Shown here: positions 9,825-18,011 of the stretch, one piece after another
Layout: each line of letters opens with the position of its first letter
Numbering within the stretch: the stretch's first letter is position 1
NCBI RefSeq assembly: GCF_000817815.1
Contig: NZ_JPRD01000028.1
Location: forward strand, 307-64,306
Source: Vibrio owensii CAIM 1854 = LMG 25443
Lineage (GTDB): Bacteria; Pseudomonadota; Gammaproteobacteria; Enterobacterales; Vibrionaceae
Reading direction: 5' to 3'
Length of the DNA stretch: 64,000 bases
The notes under the pieces: generated by a model
What the model saw: only the letters and a program-made list of their open reading frames with translations
Databases searched by the model: none
What the model was told of the DNA's origin: nothing
Position numbers and translations under genes: made by a program

Positions 9825-10697
9825 ATGCTGAAAAGTTATTTGTCTATTACTAAACCGGGCATCATTTTCGGCAACCTGATTTCTGTTGCGGCGGGGTTCT
9901 TCCTCGCCGCAAAATCAGAACCCGCTAACTTTCTGTTGTTGCTGACAACGTTAGTTGGTGTCGGGCTTGTGATTGCATCAGGGTGCGTGGTGAACAACAT
10001 CTTCGACCGCGATATCGACCAAAAAATGAAGCGCACACAAAACCGTGAATTGGTGATGGGAAACATCAACATCGACGCGGCGTTTGTCTACGCTTTGGTG
10101 TTGCTGCTTAACGGCACAGCGTTATTGTTCCAATTGGTGAATCCGCTCTCGGCTGTGGTTGTACTCTTGGGTTACGTGTTTTACGTCTTCTTCTACACCA
10201 TGTGGTACAAGCGAAATTCGGTCTACGGCACTTTAGTCGGCAGCATTTCTGGCGCGGTTCCTCCGCTGGTGGGCTACCTTGCTGTGACGAACTACATCAG
10301 CTTAGAAGCGATTTTACTCTTCATTATGTTTTGCCTCTGGCAGATGCCGCACTCTTACGCGATTGCCATGTTCCGCATGCAAGATTACCGCGATGCAGGC
10401 ATTCCTGTTCTTCCCGTTAAAGAGGGCATTACCAAAGCGCATCAACATATGAAGGCGTACGTGGTTGCTTTTGGTGTGGTTGCTATCGGGCTGTTTATGT
10501 TGGGTGAAGCTGGGTACGAGTATTTAGCAGTCTCGGCGGCGGTGTGCTTTATGTGGACACGAGTGACATTCCAAAAAGTGAATTACAACAACTACATCCA
10601 ATGGTCCAAAGCGGTGTTTAAGGTGTCGTTATTGGTTGTAATGAGCATCAGTGGCGTGCTTGGTTTAGAGTTGATTCCACTGCCGTTTATTCATTAA
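9825..10697 (+). CDS. cyoE: protoheme IX farnesyltransferase (heme O synthase)
   Basis: A 290-residue polytopic prenyltransferase that farnesylates heme B to heme O for the bo3 oxidase. The Asp-rich metal/diphosphate motif is NNIFDRDIDQKMKRTQNREL, and a second conserved region is YTMWYKRNSVYGTLVGSISG, followed by MPHSYAIAMFRMQDY. Seven to nine membrane helices are apparent. It closes the cyo operon, 8 bp after cyoD. Confidence 0.94.
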   Translation: MLKSYLSITKPGIIFGNLISVAAGFFLAAKSEPANFLLLLTTLVGVGLVIASGCVVNNIFDRDIDQKMKRTQNRELVMGNINIDAAFVYALVLLLNGTALLFQLVNPLSAVVVLLGYVFYVFFYTMWYKRNSVYGTLVGSISGAVPPLVGYLAVTNYISLEAILLFIMFCLWQMPHSYAIAMFRMQDYRDAGIPVLPVKEGITKAHQHMKAYVVAFGVVAIGLFMLGEAGYEYLAVSAAVCFMWTRVTFQKVNYNNYIQWSKAVFKVSLLVVMSISGVLGLELIPLPFIH

Positions 10698-10907
10698 AGG
10701 ACAGTAAATCTGAGTTAACGATTGATGCCATCAGTAGTAGTGATGAGAACAAAACCAATGAATGCGGAATCGGTGAGCTATCTCACCAAACCTTAATCCA
10801 GATTAAAGTTTTGCCGCAGTTTCGGCGGTAAGGTTCGCGTCGCTCATCGCACTGAACAGAAATTCAGAGAAGGAACAGCCATGCTTTGTGTATCGCTGTT
10901 CCTTTTT
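10698..10907 (+). ncRNA. candidate structured RNA or 3'-UTR sRNA after cyoE
   Basis: About 210 bases with no gene but a series of hairpins. GGTGAG/CTCACC (10772-10777/10782-10787); an outer helix AACCTTA/TAAGGTT (10789-10795/10829-10835) enclosing ATC-CA-GAT and GCCG/CGGC, i.e. a three-way-junction-like fold; CTGAA/TTCAG (10852-10856/10863-10867); finally an intrinsic terminator. It could be a small RNA processed from the cyo 3' end, an independent sRNA, or a terminating leader for the downstream flavoenzyme gene. I do not recognise a known riboswitch or Rfam family. Confidence 0.4.
10871..10907 (+). terminator. intrinsic terminator downstream of cyoE
   Basis: Stem AGGAACAGC (10871-10879) / GCTGTTCCT (10895-10903) followed by TTTTT to 10907. 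The next gene's longest open frame begins at an ATG (10881) located in the loop, so that ATG is not a credible start. Confidence 0.85.
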
Positions 10908-10961
10908 CGTTCCTGCTCGGAAGTGATGCATCTAAAAAGACAGATTATAAGAGGACTGGAC

Positions 10962-12056
10962 TTGAGCATTTTGTTTTCAGAAGCCCGCATTGGTAACATG
11001 ACACTAAAGAACCGCTTTGTACGTAGTGCAACGTGGGAAAATATGGCGACAGAAGACGGTCACATGACCGAGAAGCTGTACGACATTTATGAAGAACTTG
11101 CCAAAGGTGAAGTGGGGCTGATCGTTACTGGCTACGCAAACATCGTAGAAGAAGAGAAGCCTAACGCAGGCATGATGGGGATCTACAACGACTCTTTCAT
11201 CGATGAATACAAAAAGCTGACTGACCTTGTTCATGAGCATGATGCTAAGATCGTTATGCAGATCGCTTACGGCGGCACAAAAACAACATTCAACGTTGGC
11301 GAGCGTGTGATTTTTGCTCCAAGTGAAGTGCCAGAGCGTGGCACCAAAACGGAAGGCAAAGCGATGACTCAAGATGAGATCGACTACATCGTTAAAGCAT
11401 TTGCGCTAGCGAGCAAGCGTGCGCAAGATTCTGGCTTTGATGGTGTAGAAATCCACGCAGCGCACACGTACTTGATCAACCAGTTCTTAAGCCCATATTA
11501 CAACCGTCGCGAAGACCAATACGGCGGCAGCCTTGAGAACCGCATGCGTTTCCTTATGGAGATCTATGCCGAAACACGCAAGCTAGTTGGTGATGACTTC
11601 CCAATTCTGGTGAAACTGACAGCAACGGAGTTCTTCGATGGTGGTTTGACGTTCGATGAAACGCGCATTGTTTGTAAGAAGCTAGAAGAAGTGGGCGTGG
11701 ATGCGATCATCGTATCGGGTAACATTCACGGCAACGCAAGCACCATGGTAGGTGAATCGTTCGACGGTTACACGCTACAAGAAGAAGGCTACTTCCACGA
11801 GTACGGTCAAGTGATCAGCCAAGATGTGAACGTACCGGTAATTACTGTAGGTGGCTTAAACGACTTCTGCGCGATTGAAGACTTGGCTGAAAATACCAAG
11901 ATTCAGTTCTTCGCGCTTTCTCGTCCGTTATTGGCAGAGCCACAATTGATCAAGCGCTGGAAAGACGGCAATCGTGCTGAAGTGGACTGCGAACGCTGCT
12001 CTAAGTGTCGTACCAAGCGCGGCAACTTCTGCGTGGTTTACAAGCGCAGAAAGTAA
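10962..12056 (+). CDS. NADH:flavin oxidoreductase, Old Yellow Enzyme family
   Basis: A 364-residue FMN-binding TIM barrel. Family motifs: RFVRSATWE near the N-terminus, GFDGVEIHAAHTYLINQFLS with the substrate-binding histidines, YNRREDQYGGSLENR, and ITVGGL for the FMN phosphate. The C-terminus has a cysteine cluster C-x2-C-x2-C-x7-C (CERCSKCRTKRGNFC), reminiscent of the Fe-S motif of 2,4-dienoyl-CoA reductase and of betaine demethylases, but the large FAD/NAD domain of those enzymes is absent. I take TTG 10962 as the start because AGAGG at 10950-10954 precedes it; ATG 10926 would add 12 residues. The substrate is unknown; the neighbouring betaine-type genes are suggestive only. Confidence 0.8.
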   Translation: MSILFSEARIGNMTLKNRFVRSATWENMATEDGHMTEKLYDIYEELAKGEVGLIVTGYANIVEEEKPNAGMMGIYNDSFIDEYKKLTDLVHEHDAKIVMQIAYGGTKTTFNVGERVIFAPSEVPERGTKTEGKAMTQDEIDYIVKAFALASKRAQDSGFDGVEIHAAHTYLINQFLSPYYNRREDQYGGSLENRMRFLMEIYAETRKLVGDDFPILVKLTATEFFDGGLTFDETRIVCKKLEEVGVDAIIVSGNIHGNASTMVGESFDGYTLQEEGYFHEYGQVISQDVNVPVITVGGLNDFCAIEDLAENTKIQFFALSRPLLAEPQLIKRWKDGNRAEVDCERCSKCRTKRGNFCVVYKRRK

Positions 12057-12082
12057 CGTGTTCTGACTCATGAAATTTTAAA

Positions 12083-12116
12083 AGCTCCTGATGCTTAACG
12101 TGTCAGGGGCTTTTTT
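12083..12116 (+). terminator. intrinsic terminator after the Old Yellow Enzyme gene
   Basis: Stem AGCTCCTGA (12083-12091) / TCAGGGGCT (12103-12111) with one G-T pair, followed by TTTTTT. It sits between the convergent flavoenzyme and LysR genes. Confidence 0.85.
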
Positions 12117-12120
12117 ATGC

Positions 12121-13017
12121 CTATGCAGTTTCGACTTCTTCTTGGTAGTTCAAGTAGTGAATGCACAAATCATGAAATGCTTTTGCCTGAGGGGAGATGG
12201 TTCTATCCGTCAGAGTAAAGATGCCAACTTGCCTCTCCAAAGGCGGATCGATCAGTGGAATCCAAACCAGCCGAGTTTCGTTGGTCGGAAACGCTAATTT
12301 TGGCAAGGTGGTGACACCAATACCAAGCTCAAGAACGGAGAACAAAGACGTGATGTTTTCAACAGAATACAAAGCTTGTTCACTCAACGCGCGCGCAGGA
12401 GTGGGATCGAGTAGGGTGCAAGTTCCGTTTCGAATAAAAGGTTGTTCCAGCAGCGTTTGCCACTCAATCCCTTCTGGATGCTGAGCAATAGGGTTATCCT
12501 TCAAACACACCACGCCAATGGGGTCAGAGATTAACGGGGTAAACTCGATACCGCCTTCGTCTAAATGTGATGGGTTACCCAGCGCTAAATCGACTTCGCC
12601 TGATAACAAACGCGCTTCAACCCCAGCGGCGTTATCATCAATCAAGCTGACTTCTACATTCGGGTATCGTTCGCAGAATGCGCCGAGCACACTAGGAATC
12701 AACTTGGCTGCAACAGAAGGGACACTGGCGATGCGCACTCGACCTTGTTGTCCTGCGGCGGCGGCTTTTAGATCGTTATCTAGAGCGTTATAGATGTTGA
12801 GAAACTGAATGATCTTAGGCAGGCAGATCTCACCGAATGGAGTGAGTTTGGATTTATTGCCCGGCTCAAATAGGGTTTGACCGAGTATTTTTTCCAGTTC
12901 TTTGATTGACGTTGACAGCGCAGCCTGAGAACGGTTCGCTCGATGTGACGCTGCTCTAAAACCACCTTCCTCGACCACCATCACAAAATGCTTTAATTGT
13001 TGAAGCTTGATACTCAT
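12121..13017 (-). CDS. LysR-family transcriptional regulator
   Basis: A 298-residue LysR regulator: N-terminal winged helix-turn-helix (about residues 3-62, with FRAASHRANRSQAALSTSIK) followed by the periplasmic-binding-like effector domain. It is divergent from ridA with 155 bp between, the usual arrangement for control of the adjacent operon. It therefore probably regulates the ridA-aldehyde dehydrogenase-M19-BCCT operon; the inducer is unknown. Confidence 0.88.
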   Translation of the reverse strand: MSIKLQQLKHFVMVVEEGGFRAASHRANRSQAALSTSIKELEKILGQTLFEPGNKSKLTPFGEICLPKIIQFLNIYNALDNDLKAAAAGQQGRVRIASVPSVAAKLIPSVLGAFCERYPNVEVSLIDDNAAGVEARLLSGEVDLALGNPSHLDEGGIEFTPLISDPIGVVCLKDNPIAQHPEGIEWQTLLEQPFIRNGTCTLLDPTPARALSEQALYSVENITSLFSVLELGIGVTTLPKLAFPTNETRLVWIPLIDPPLERQVGIFTLTDRTISPQAKAFHDLCIHYLNYQEEVETA

Positions 13018-13172
13018 AGCGAAACCTCTGCAATCCCTTTATTTACCTTAGTTTTAATAAGGTGATAGATTTTTCTTATCAAATGTAAAAAATTTACCGT
13101 TCGATTTATCGCCTGTCAATGTGCAGTATTTAACCATCTTGAAACAAGGTTGTTACAAAGGTTGAAAGGCAC

Positions 13173-13571
13173 GTGAATACTTCTACGAAAAAATACCCAG
13201 TCAAAACCGCATTGTTTGCCTCTAAAGCGCCGCTGGAATGGGCAATTGTTAACAATGGCACGTTATACACCGCGCAAATCCCGATTGATGATACCGGAGC
13301 TGTCGTGGAAGGCGGTATCGAAGCCCAAACTCGTCAAACCTTTAATAATCTCGTTCACACGTTGGAGTGTGCAGGGGAGCCTTTAGATTCCGTTCTGCAG
13401 GTGCTGATTTATGTGACGGATCGTGAGTACTTAAAAACGGTTAACCAAGTCTACGCTGAGTATTTTGAAGCGCCTTACCCTAATCGCGCCGCTATGGTAG
13501 TGGCGGGACTAGCTCGTGAAGAGATGCTGGTGGAGTTTGTGGTGTACGCATCAGCGACTCAGCCAGAGTAA
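13173..13571 (+). CDS. RidA family protein (enamine/imine deaminase)
   Basis: A 132-residue Rid (YjgF/YER057c/UK114) protein. The characteristic segment YPNRAAMVVAGLAREEMLVE contains the conserved arginine that binds the carboxylate of enamine/imine substrates. Start is GTG 13173 with AAAGG at 13165-13168. First gene of an apparent operon behind a divergent LysR gene. Rid proteins in catabolic operons hydrolyse reactive imines released by amino-acid or amine oxidation, which fits the proposed role of the cluster; the true substrate is not determined. A hairpin (CAAAGCC 13583-13589 / GGCTTTG 13599-13605) lies before the next gene. Confidence 0.85.
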   Translation: MNTSTKKYPVKTALFASKAPLEWAIVNNGTLYTAQIPIDDTGAVVEGGIEAQTRQTFNNLVHTLECAGEPLDSVLQVLIYVTDREYLKTVNQVYAEYFEAPYPNRAAMVVAGLAREEMLVEFVVYASATQPE

Positions 13572-13665
13572 AGAATAATAATCAAAGCCTTATTACCGGG
13601 CTTTGTCAGTGAGATTAGTGAGCTGGTGTCGATCACCAGACGTCAGGAAGAATAAGGACAGAGCA

Positions 13666-15126
13666 ATGACTATTATCAATAATGTTCAAGCAGAGAAATC
13701 TCTCTACATTGCAGGCGAATGGCAATCTGGCATTAATACGGTTGCGAACATTAACCCTTCAGACATCAGTGAAAACTTAGGCAATTTTGCTCAGGCGAGT
13801 GAAGGTCAAGTAGAGCAAGCTATTCAAGCCGCCAAAGTTGCGCAGCCAGAGTGGGGAAAAACGCCAATTGAGCGTAAACAAGCGGTTTTGCAGGCGATTG
13901 GCGATGAGCTGATTGCTCGTTGTGATGAGCTTGGCACGCTGCTTTCACGTGAAGAGGGAAAACCTTTTGCTGAAGGTCGTGGTGAAATCTACCGCGCCGG
14001 TCAATTCTTCCAGTATTTCGCGGCGGAAGTGCTGCGTCAAATTGGCGATAACGCAGCTTCTGTCCGTCCAGGTGTTTCCGTTGAGGTCACTCGTGAAGCC
14101 GTCGGCGTTATCGCCATTATCTCTCCTTGGAACTTCCCAACTGCTACGGCTGCATGGAAAATCGCGCCAGCGCTTGCGTTCGGTAACAGCGTAGTATGGA
14201 AGCCCGCTAACCTAACGCCTGCTAGTGCGGTTGCACTGACAGAGATTATCCATCGTCAAGGTTTACCGGCAGGCACATTCAACCTTGTGTTGGGCAGCGG
14301 CTCTCAAGTGGGTAACACGCTTATCAACTCGAAAGACGTAAATGGTGTGAGCTTTACTGGCTCTGTTGATACCGGACGTAAAGTAGCGGCAGCAACGGCA
14401 CCGAATTTTGTTCGTTGCCAGTTAGAGATGGGCAGTAAGAACGCACTTGTGGTTGCCGATGATGCAGACATTCAAATCGCAGTTGAAGCGACCATTGCAG
14501 GCTCTTTCTCTGGAGCAGGTCAGAAGTGTACCGCGTCTTCTCGTCTTGTCGTCATGGACGGTATTCACGATGCCTACGTGGAAGCACTGATCAAACGTAT
14601 GAGCGAGCTTAAAGTCGGTCACGCTTTAGAAGACGGCGTTTTCATGGGACCCGTTGTTGATGGAAACCAATTGAATGCGAACTTCGAATGGATTGAGAAA
14701 GCCCGCCAAAGTGGCGCAGAGTTAGCATTCGGTGGCGAGCGTTTGAACTTAGAACATGACGGTTTCTACATGTCACCAACCCTTTTCCTCAATACGCAAA
14801 ACAGTTGGGAAGTGAACCAAGAAGAAGTGTTTGCGCCAATGGCAAGCGTGATTCGAGTTTCTGACTTGGATGAAGCCATTGCAGTAGCAAACGATACTCG
14901 CTTTGGCTTGACAGGCGGCATCATCACGCAAAGCCTTTGTAATAGCGCCATCTTCAAACAACAAGTGCAAACTGGCTGTGTCATGGTCAACCTACCAACC
15001 GCAGGAACGGATTACCACGTGCCGTTTGGTGGTCGTAAAGAGTCGAGCTTTGGTCCTCGCGAGCAAGGTCAATATGCAAAAGAATTCTACACCGTGGTGA
15101 AAACCGCTTATCAACGTCCTTACTAA
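13666..15126 (+). CDS. NAD(P)-dependent aldehyde dehydrogenase
   Basis: A 486-residue aldehyde dehydrogenase of full length. Conserved parts: IISPWNFPTATAAWKIAPAL and VWKPANLTP for cofactor binding, FTGSVDTGRKVA, the general base glutamate in LEMGSKNALVV, and the catalytic cysteine in GAGQKCTASSRL. The family's usual ELGGK is EMGSK here, a variant also common in 2-oxoglutarate-semialdehyde-type enzymes. The frame is open upstream to 13603 but ATG 13666 follows AAGGA at 13654-13658. In this operon it may oxidise an amino-acid-derived semialdehyde; specificity cannot be told from sequence. Confidence 0.85.
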   Translation: MTIINNVQAEKSLYIAGEWQSGINTVANINPSDISENLGNFAQASEGQVEQAIQAAKVAQPEWGKTPIERKQAVLQAIGDELIARCDELGTLLSREEGKPFAEGRGEIYRAGQFFQYFAAEVLRQIGDNAASVRPGVSVEVTREAVGVIAIISPWNFPTATAAWKIAPALAFGNSVVWKPANLTPASAVALTEIIHRQGLPAGTFNLVLGSGSQVGNTLINSKDVNGVSFTGSVDTGRKVAAATAPNFVRCQLEMGSKNALVVADDADIQIAVEATIAGSFSGAGQKCTASSRLVVMDGIHDAYVEALIKRMSELKVGHALEDGVFMGPVVDGNQLNANFEWIEKARQSGAELAFGGERLNLEHDGFYMSPTLFLNTQNSWEVNQEEVFAPMASVIRVSDLDEAIAVANDTRFGLTGGIITQSLCNSAIFKQQVQTGCVMVNLPTAGTDYHVPFGGRKESSFGPREQGQYAKEFYTVVKTAYQRPY

Positions 15127-15134
15127 GTGAAATA

Positions 15135-15158
15135 GGGCAGCCGAGGATTCCGCTGCCC
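15135..15158. repeat. intercistronic hairpin
   Basis: Inverted repeat GGGCAGC (15135-15141) / GCTGCCC (15152-15158) between the aldehyde dehydrogenase and M19 genes, without a T-run. It may stabilise or process the operon mRNA rather than terminate it. Confidence 0.5.
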
Positions 15159-15193
15159 ACCCTTAAAGGCTCATTAACGTTTAAGGAGTGGTT

Positions 15194-16180
15194 ATGTACC
15201 AACAACGGATTGTGATTGATGGATTGCAGTACTGCAATTGGGATCGAGAATACTTCCAAACGCTGAAGGCGAGCGGCATTACGGCTGTGCATGCGACGAT
15301 CGTTTATCACGAAAATGCACGCGAGACCTTAACTCGCTTTGCTGAATGGAACCTGAGATTCGAACAAAATGCAGACCTGATTATGCCTATTTACTCGATG
15401 GTTGACGTCGAGAAAGCAAAGGCTGAGGGTAAGGTCGGCGTCTTTTTTGGTGCGCAGAATTGCTCTCCAATTGACGATGAAATCGGCTTAATAGAAGTCA
15501 TGCGCCGTCAAGGTTTGCTGATTATGCAGCTGACCTATAACAACCAAAGCTTGCTGGCGACAGGGTGCTATGAGCAGAACGACTCTGGTGTCACGCGTTT
15601 TGGTAAACAAGCCATCGAAGAGATGAACCGTGTCGGGATGATCATCGATATGTCCCACAGTGCAGAGCGCTCAACGTTGGAAGCGATTGACCTTTCTTCA
15701 CGTCCCATTTGTATTAGTCACGCGAACCCAACGTTTGCTCATGATGCTCTGCGCAACAAATCGAACAAGGTCATTAAAGCGCTCACCGAACGTGGCGGCT
15801 TGATTGGCTTTAGTCTTTACCCATTCCATCTTCCAAACGGAAGCCAATGCACGCTAGAAGATTTCTGCCAAATGGTCGCGAAAACTGCCGATCAGTTCGG
15901 TGTGGATCACTTAGGCATCGGCAGTGATCTTTGTTTAAACCAACCACAGCAAGTGCTTGAGTGGATGCGCAACGGTCGTTGGTCCAAAGCAATGGATTAT
16001 GGTGAAGGCTCCGCCAGTAATGCGGGGTGGCCTGATGCTTTGCCTTGGTTTAGTGGCAGTAAAGGGATGGAGAACATTTACAACGGCTTAATGCGTCATG
16101 GATTCAGTGAATCCGAGGCAGGAAAAATCCTAGGTGAGAACTGGTTTAACTTCCTTAAAGAAGGGCTGGAGGCGAGCTAG
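15194..16180 (+). CDS. atypical M19 membrane-dipeptidase family protein
   Basis: A 328-residue TIM-barrel protein of the peptidase M19 (renal dipeptidase) family. The barrel histidines are visible in IDMSH (His155) and CISHAN (His176). However, the N-terminal metal motif, normally DGHND, reads DGLQYCNW here, and the bridging glutamate position (normally GxEG) reads GAQN (Gln88). The canonical two-zinc site is therefore incomplete, so real dipeptidase activity is doubtful. Related M19 proteins of this kind occur in Pseudomonas dimethylglycine loci (PA5396 type), which supports a betaine or N-methyl amino acid context. Start ATG 15194 follows AAGGAG at 15183-15188. Confidence 0.8.
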   Translation: MYQQRIVIDGLQYCNWDREYFQTLKASGITAVHATIVYHENARETLTRFAEWNLRFEQNADLIMPIYSMVDVEKAKAEGKVGVFFGAQNCSPIDDEIGLIEVMRRQGLLIMQLTYNNQSLLATGCYEQNDSGVTRFGKQAIEEMNRVGMIIDMSHSAERSTLEAIDLSSRPICISHANPTFAHDALRNKSNKVIKALTERGGLIGFSLYPFHLPNGSQCTLEDFCQMVAKTADQFGVDHLGIGSDLCLNQPQQVLEWMRNGRWSKAMDYGEGSASNAGWPDALPWFSGSKGMENIYNGLMRHGFSESEAGKILGENWFNFLKEGLEAS

Positions 16181-16294
16181 GTCGTAACCCAAATAAACAT
16201 GGAATATCTCGCTCAAAAAATAATAACAAGGCGAGTGTTAAAGTCACTTTTTGTAGCCGTTATGGCAGCTGCAATAAACCTCTGGAGTCAGAGT

Positions 16295-17899
16295 ATGTCT
16301 GATCTAACCAATAGCATGAAAGCTTCAACGATGAGCGTGTCATCAAAGAAGCAACAAGCAAAACACAACGACACTTCAGCAACGGAAAATTCACCGGATA
16401 AGTTAGGGTTAAGTAACCCGGCACTTTGGTATAGCGGTGGCTTTATTGCCTTGTTCGTCGCTATCGCGCTTTACGATGGAGAGTTGCTATCAACGTTAGT
16501 TAATACGGGATTTGCGTGGTCAGTAAAAGTCTTCGGTCCGTACTGGCAGATACTGCTTCTTCTCACTTTTCTTATTGGTCTTGGCTTGGCTGCAGGGCGA
16601 ACAGGCAAGGTGATTTTAGGCGGAACAACGAAGCCTGAAATGGATGGTTTTCGTTGGATGGCAATCATCTTCTGTACGCTTTTAGCTGGCGGCGGCGTAT
16701 TTTGGGCGGCGGCAGAGCCTATCGCGCACTACGTGAGTCCTCCACCTTTGTATGGTCCGCAAGACAATCCTCAGCAAGGTGCCATTAATGCGTTGTCACA
16801 GTCGTTTATGCACTGGGGTTTTCTCGCGTGGGCTATTGTTGGCAGCTTAACGTCTATCGTGGTCATGCATTTACACTACGATAAAGGACTGCCGTTAAAA
16901 CCTCGTATCTTGCTTTATCCAGTGCTGGGTGAGCGAGCGCTAAAAGGTCAAACGGGTGCGCTGATTGACGCATGTTGCATCATCGCCGTAGCGGCTGGAA
17001 CCATTGGACCGATTGGGTTCCTAGGTTTACAGGTTAGCTACGCGTTAAATGCACTGTTTGATATCCCAGATGGCTTTACCACACAGTTGATCATCATCTT
17101 ATTTGCGATTGTGTTGTACACCGTATCTGCTTTGAGTGGCTTAAACCGCGGCATGCAAATGCTAAGTCGCTACAACGTGATTCTTGCGCTGGTATTGATG
17201 GCTTACATCCTTCTATTTGGCCCGACAGACTTTATCTTCAATGGTTACATTCAAGGCGTGGGCAGCATGTTGGATAATTTCATCCCAATGGCAACCTACC
17301 GTGGTGATGAAGGTTGGCTGAGCTGGTGGACAGTATTCTTCTGGGGCTGGTTCTTGGGCTACGGACCGATGATGGCAATCTTCATTGCACGTATCTCTCG
17401 CGGTCGCAGTATTCGTCAAATCATCTCGACGATCAGCATTGTTGCTCCGCTTACCACGTGTTTTTGGTTCACCATTGTTGGTGGCTCTGGCCTAGCGTTT
17501 GAAATTGCCAATCCGGGCAGTGTGAGCGCGGCATTTGAAGGCTTCAACTTACCGGGCGCGTTACTCGCAGTGACTCAACAACTGCCGATGCCAATGTTGG
17601 TTTCCATCTTGTTCTTGATTTTGACCACCATCTTCATCGTAACCACCGGTGACTCAATGACGTACACCATCAGTGTTGTGATCAGTGGTGAGACAGAACC
17701 AAATGCGATTATTCGTACCTTCTGGGGCGTGGCTATGGGTATCACGGCGTTGATTCTCATCTCACTTGGCTCTGGCGGTATATCAGCCCTGCAATCCTTC
17801 ATCGTGATTACAGCCGTTCCAGTGTCATTAATACTGTTACCGTCACTTTGGAATGCTCCGCAGATCGCTATGAAGATGGCAAAAGAGCAAGGGCTATAA
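16295..17899 (+). CDS. BCCT family betaine/carnitine/choline transporter
   Basis: A 534-residue transporter with 12 predicted membrane helices after a polar 50-residue cytoplasmic tail. The family signature is clear in GVFWAAAEPIAHYVSPPPLYG, split here as GVFWAAAEPIAHY and SPPPLYG, and in TVFFWGWFLGYGPMMAIFIA followed by RISRGRSIRQII. It imports quaternary-ammonium compounds by Na+ or H+ symport or exchange. The frame is open upstream to 16199, but GGAG at 16284-16287 points to ATG 16295. Placed among catabolic genes, it probably brings in the substrate degraded by the operon rather than serving only osmoprotection. Confidence 0.88.
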   Translation: MSDLTNSMKASTMSVSSKKQQAKHNDTSATENSPDKLGLSNPALWYSGGFIALFVAIALYDGELLSTLVNTGFAWSVKVFGPYWQILLLLTFLIGLGLAAGRTGKVILGGTTKPEMDGFRWMAIIFCTLLAGGGVFWAAAEPIAHYVSPPPLYGPQDNPQQGAINALSQSFMHWGFLAWAIVGSLTSIVVMHLHYDKGLPLKPRILLYPVLGERALKGQTGALIDACCIIAVAAGTIGPIGFLGLQVSYALNALFDIPDGFTTQLIIILFAIVLYTVSALSGLNRGMQMLSRYNVILALVLMAYILLFGPTDFIFNGYIQGVGSMLDNFIPMATYRGDEGWLSWWTVFFWGWFLGYGPMMAIFIARISRGRSIRQIISTISIVAPLTTCFWFTIVGGSGLAFEIANPGSVSAAFEGFNLPGALLAVTQQLPMPMLVSILFLILTTIFIVTTGDSMTYTISVVISGETEPNAIIRTFWGVAMGITALILISLGSGGISALQSFIVITAVPVSLILLPSLWNAPQIAMKMAKEQGL

Positions 17900-17938
17900 C
17901 AACGGTTATAACAAAAAGATCAAACCCAATAACGTGGC

Positions 17939-17975
17939 GCTTGTGTGGGTGAATCCTCCCCACACCCTCACAAGC
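17939..17975. repeat. intercistronic hairpin after BCCT gene
   Basis: Inverted repeat GCTTGTG (17939-17945) / CACAAGC (17969-17975) with an inner TGGG/CCCA pairing. No T-run; more likely an mRNA-stability or attenuating hairpin than a full terminator. Confidence 0.5.
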
Positions 17976-18011
17976 CCTTATTCTTACAATAAAAAATAAG
18001 TGGTGAGCAAA

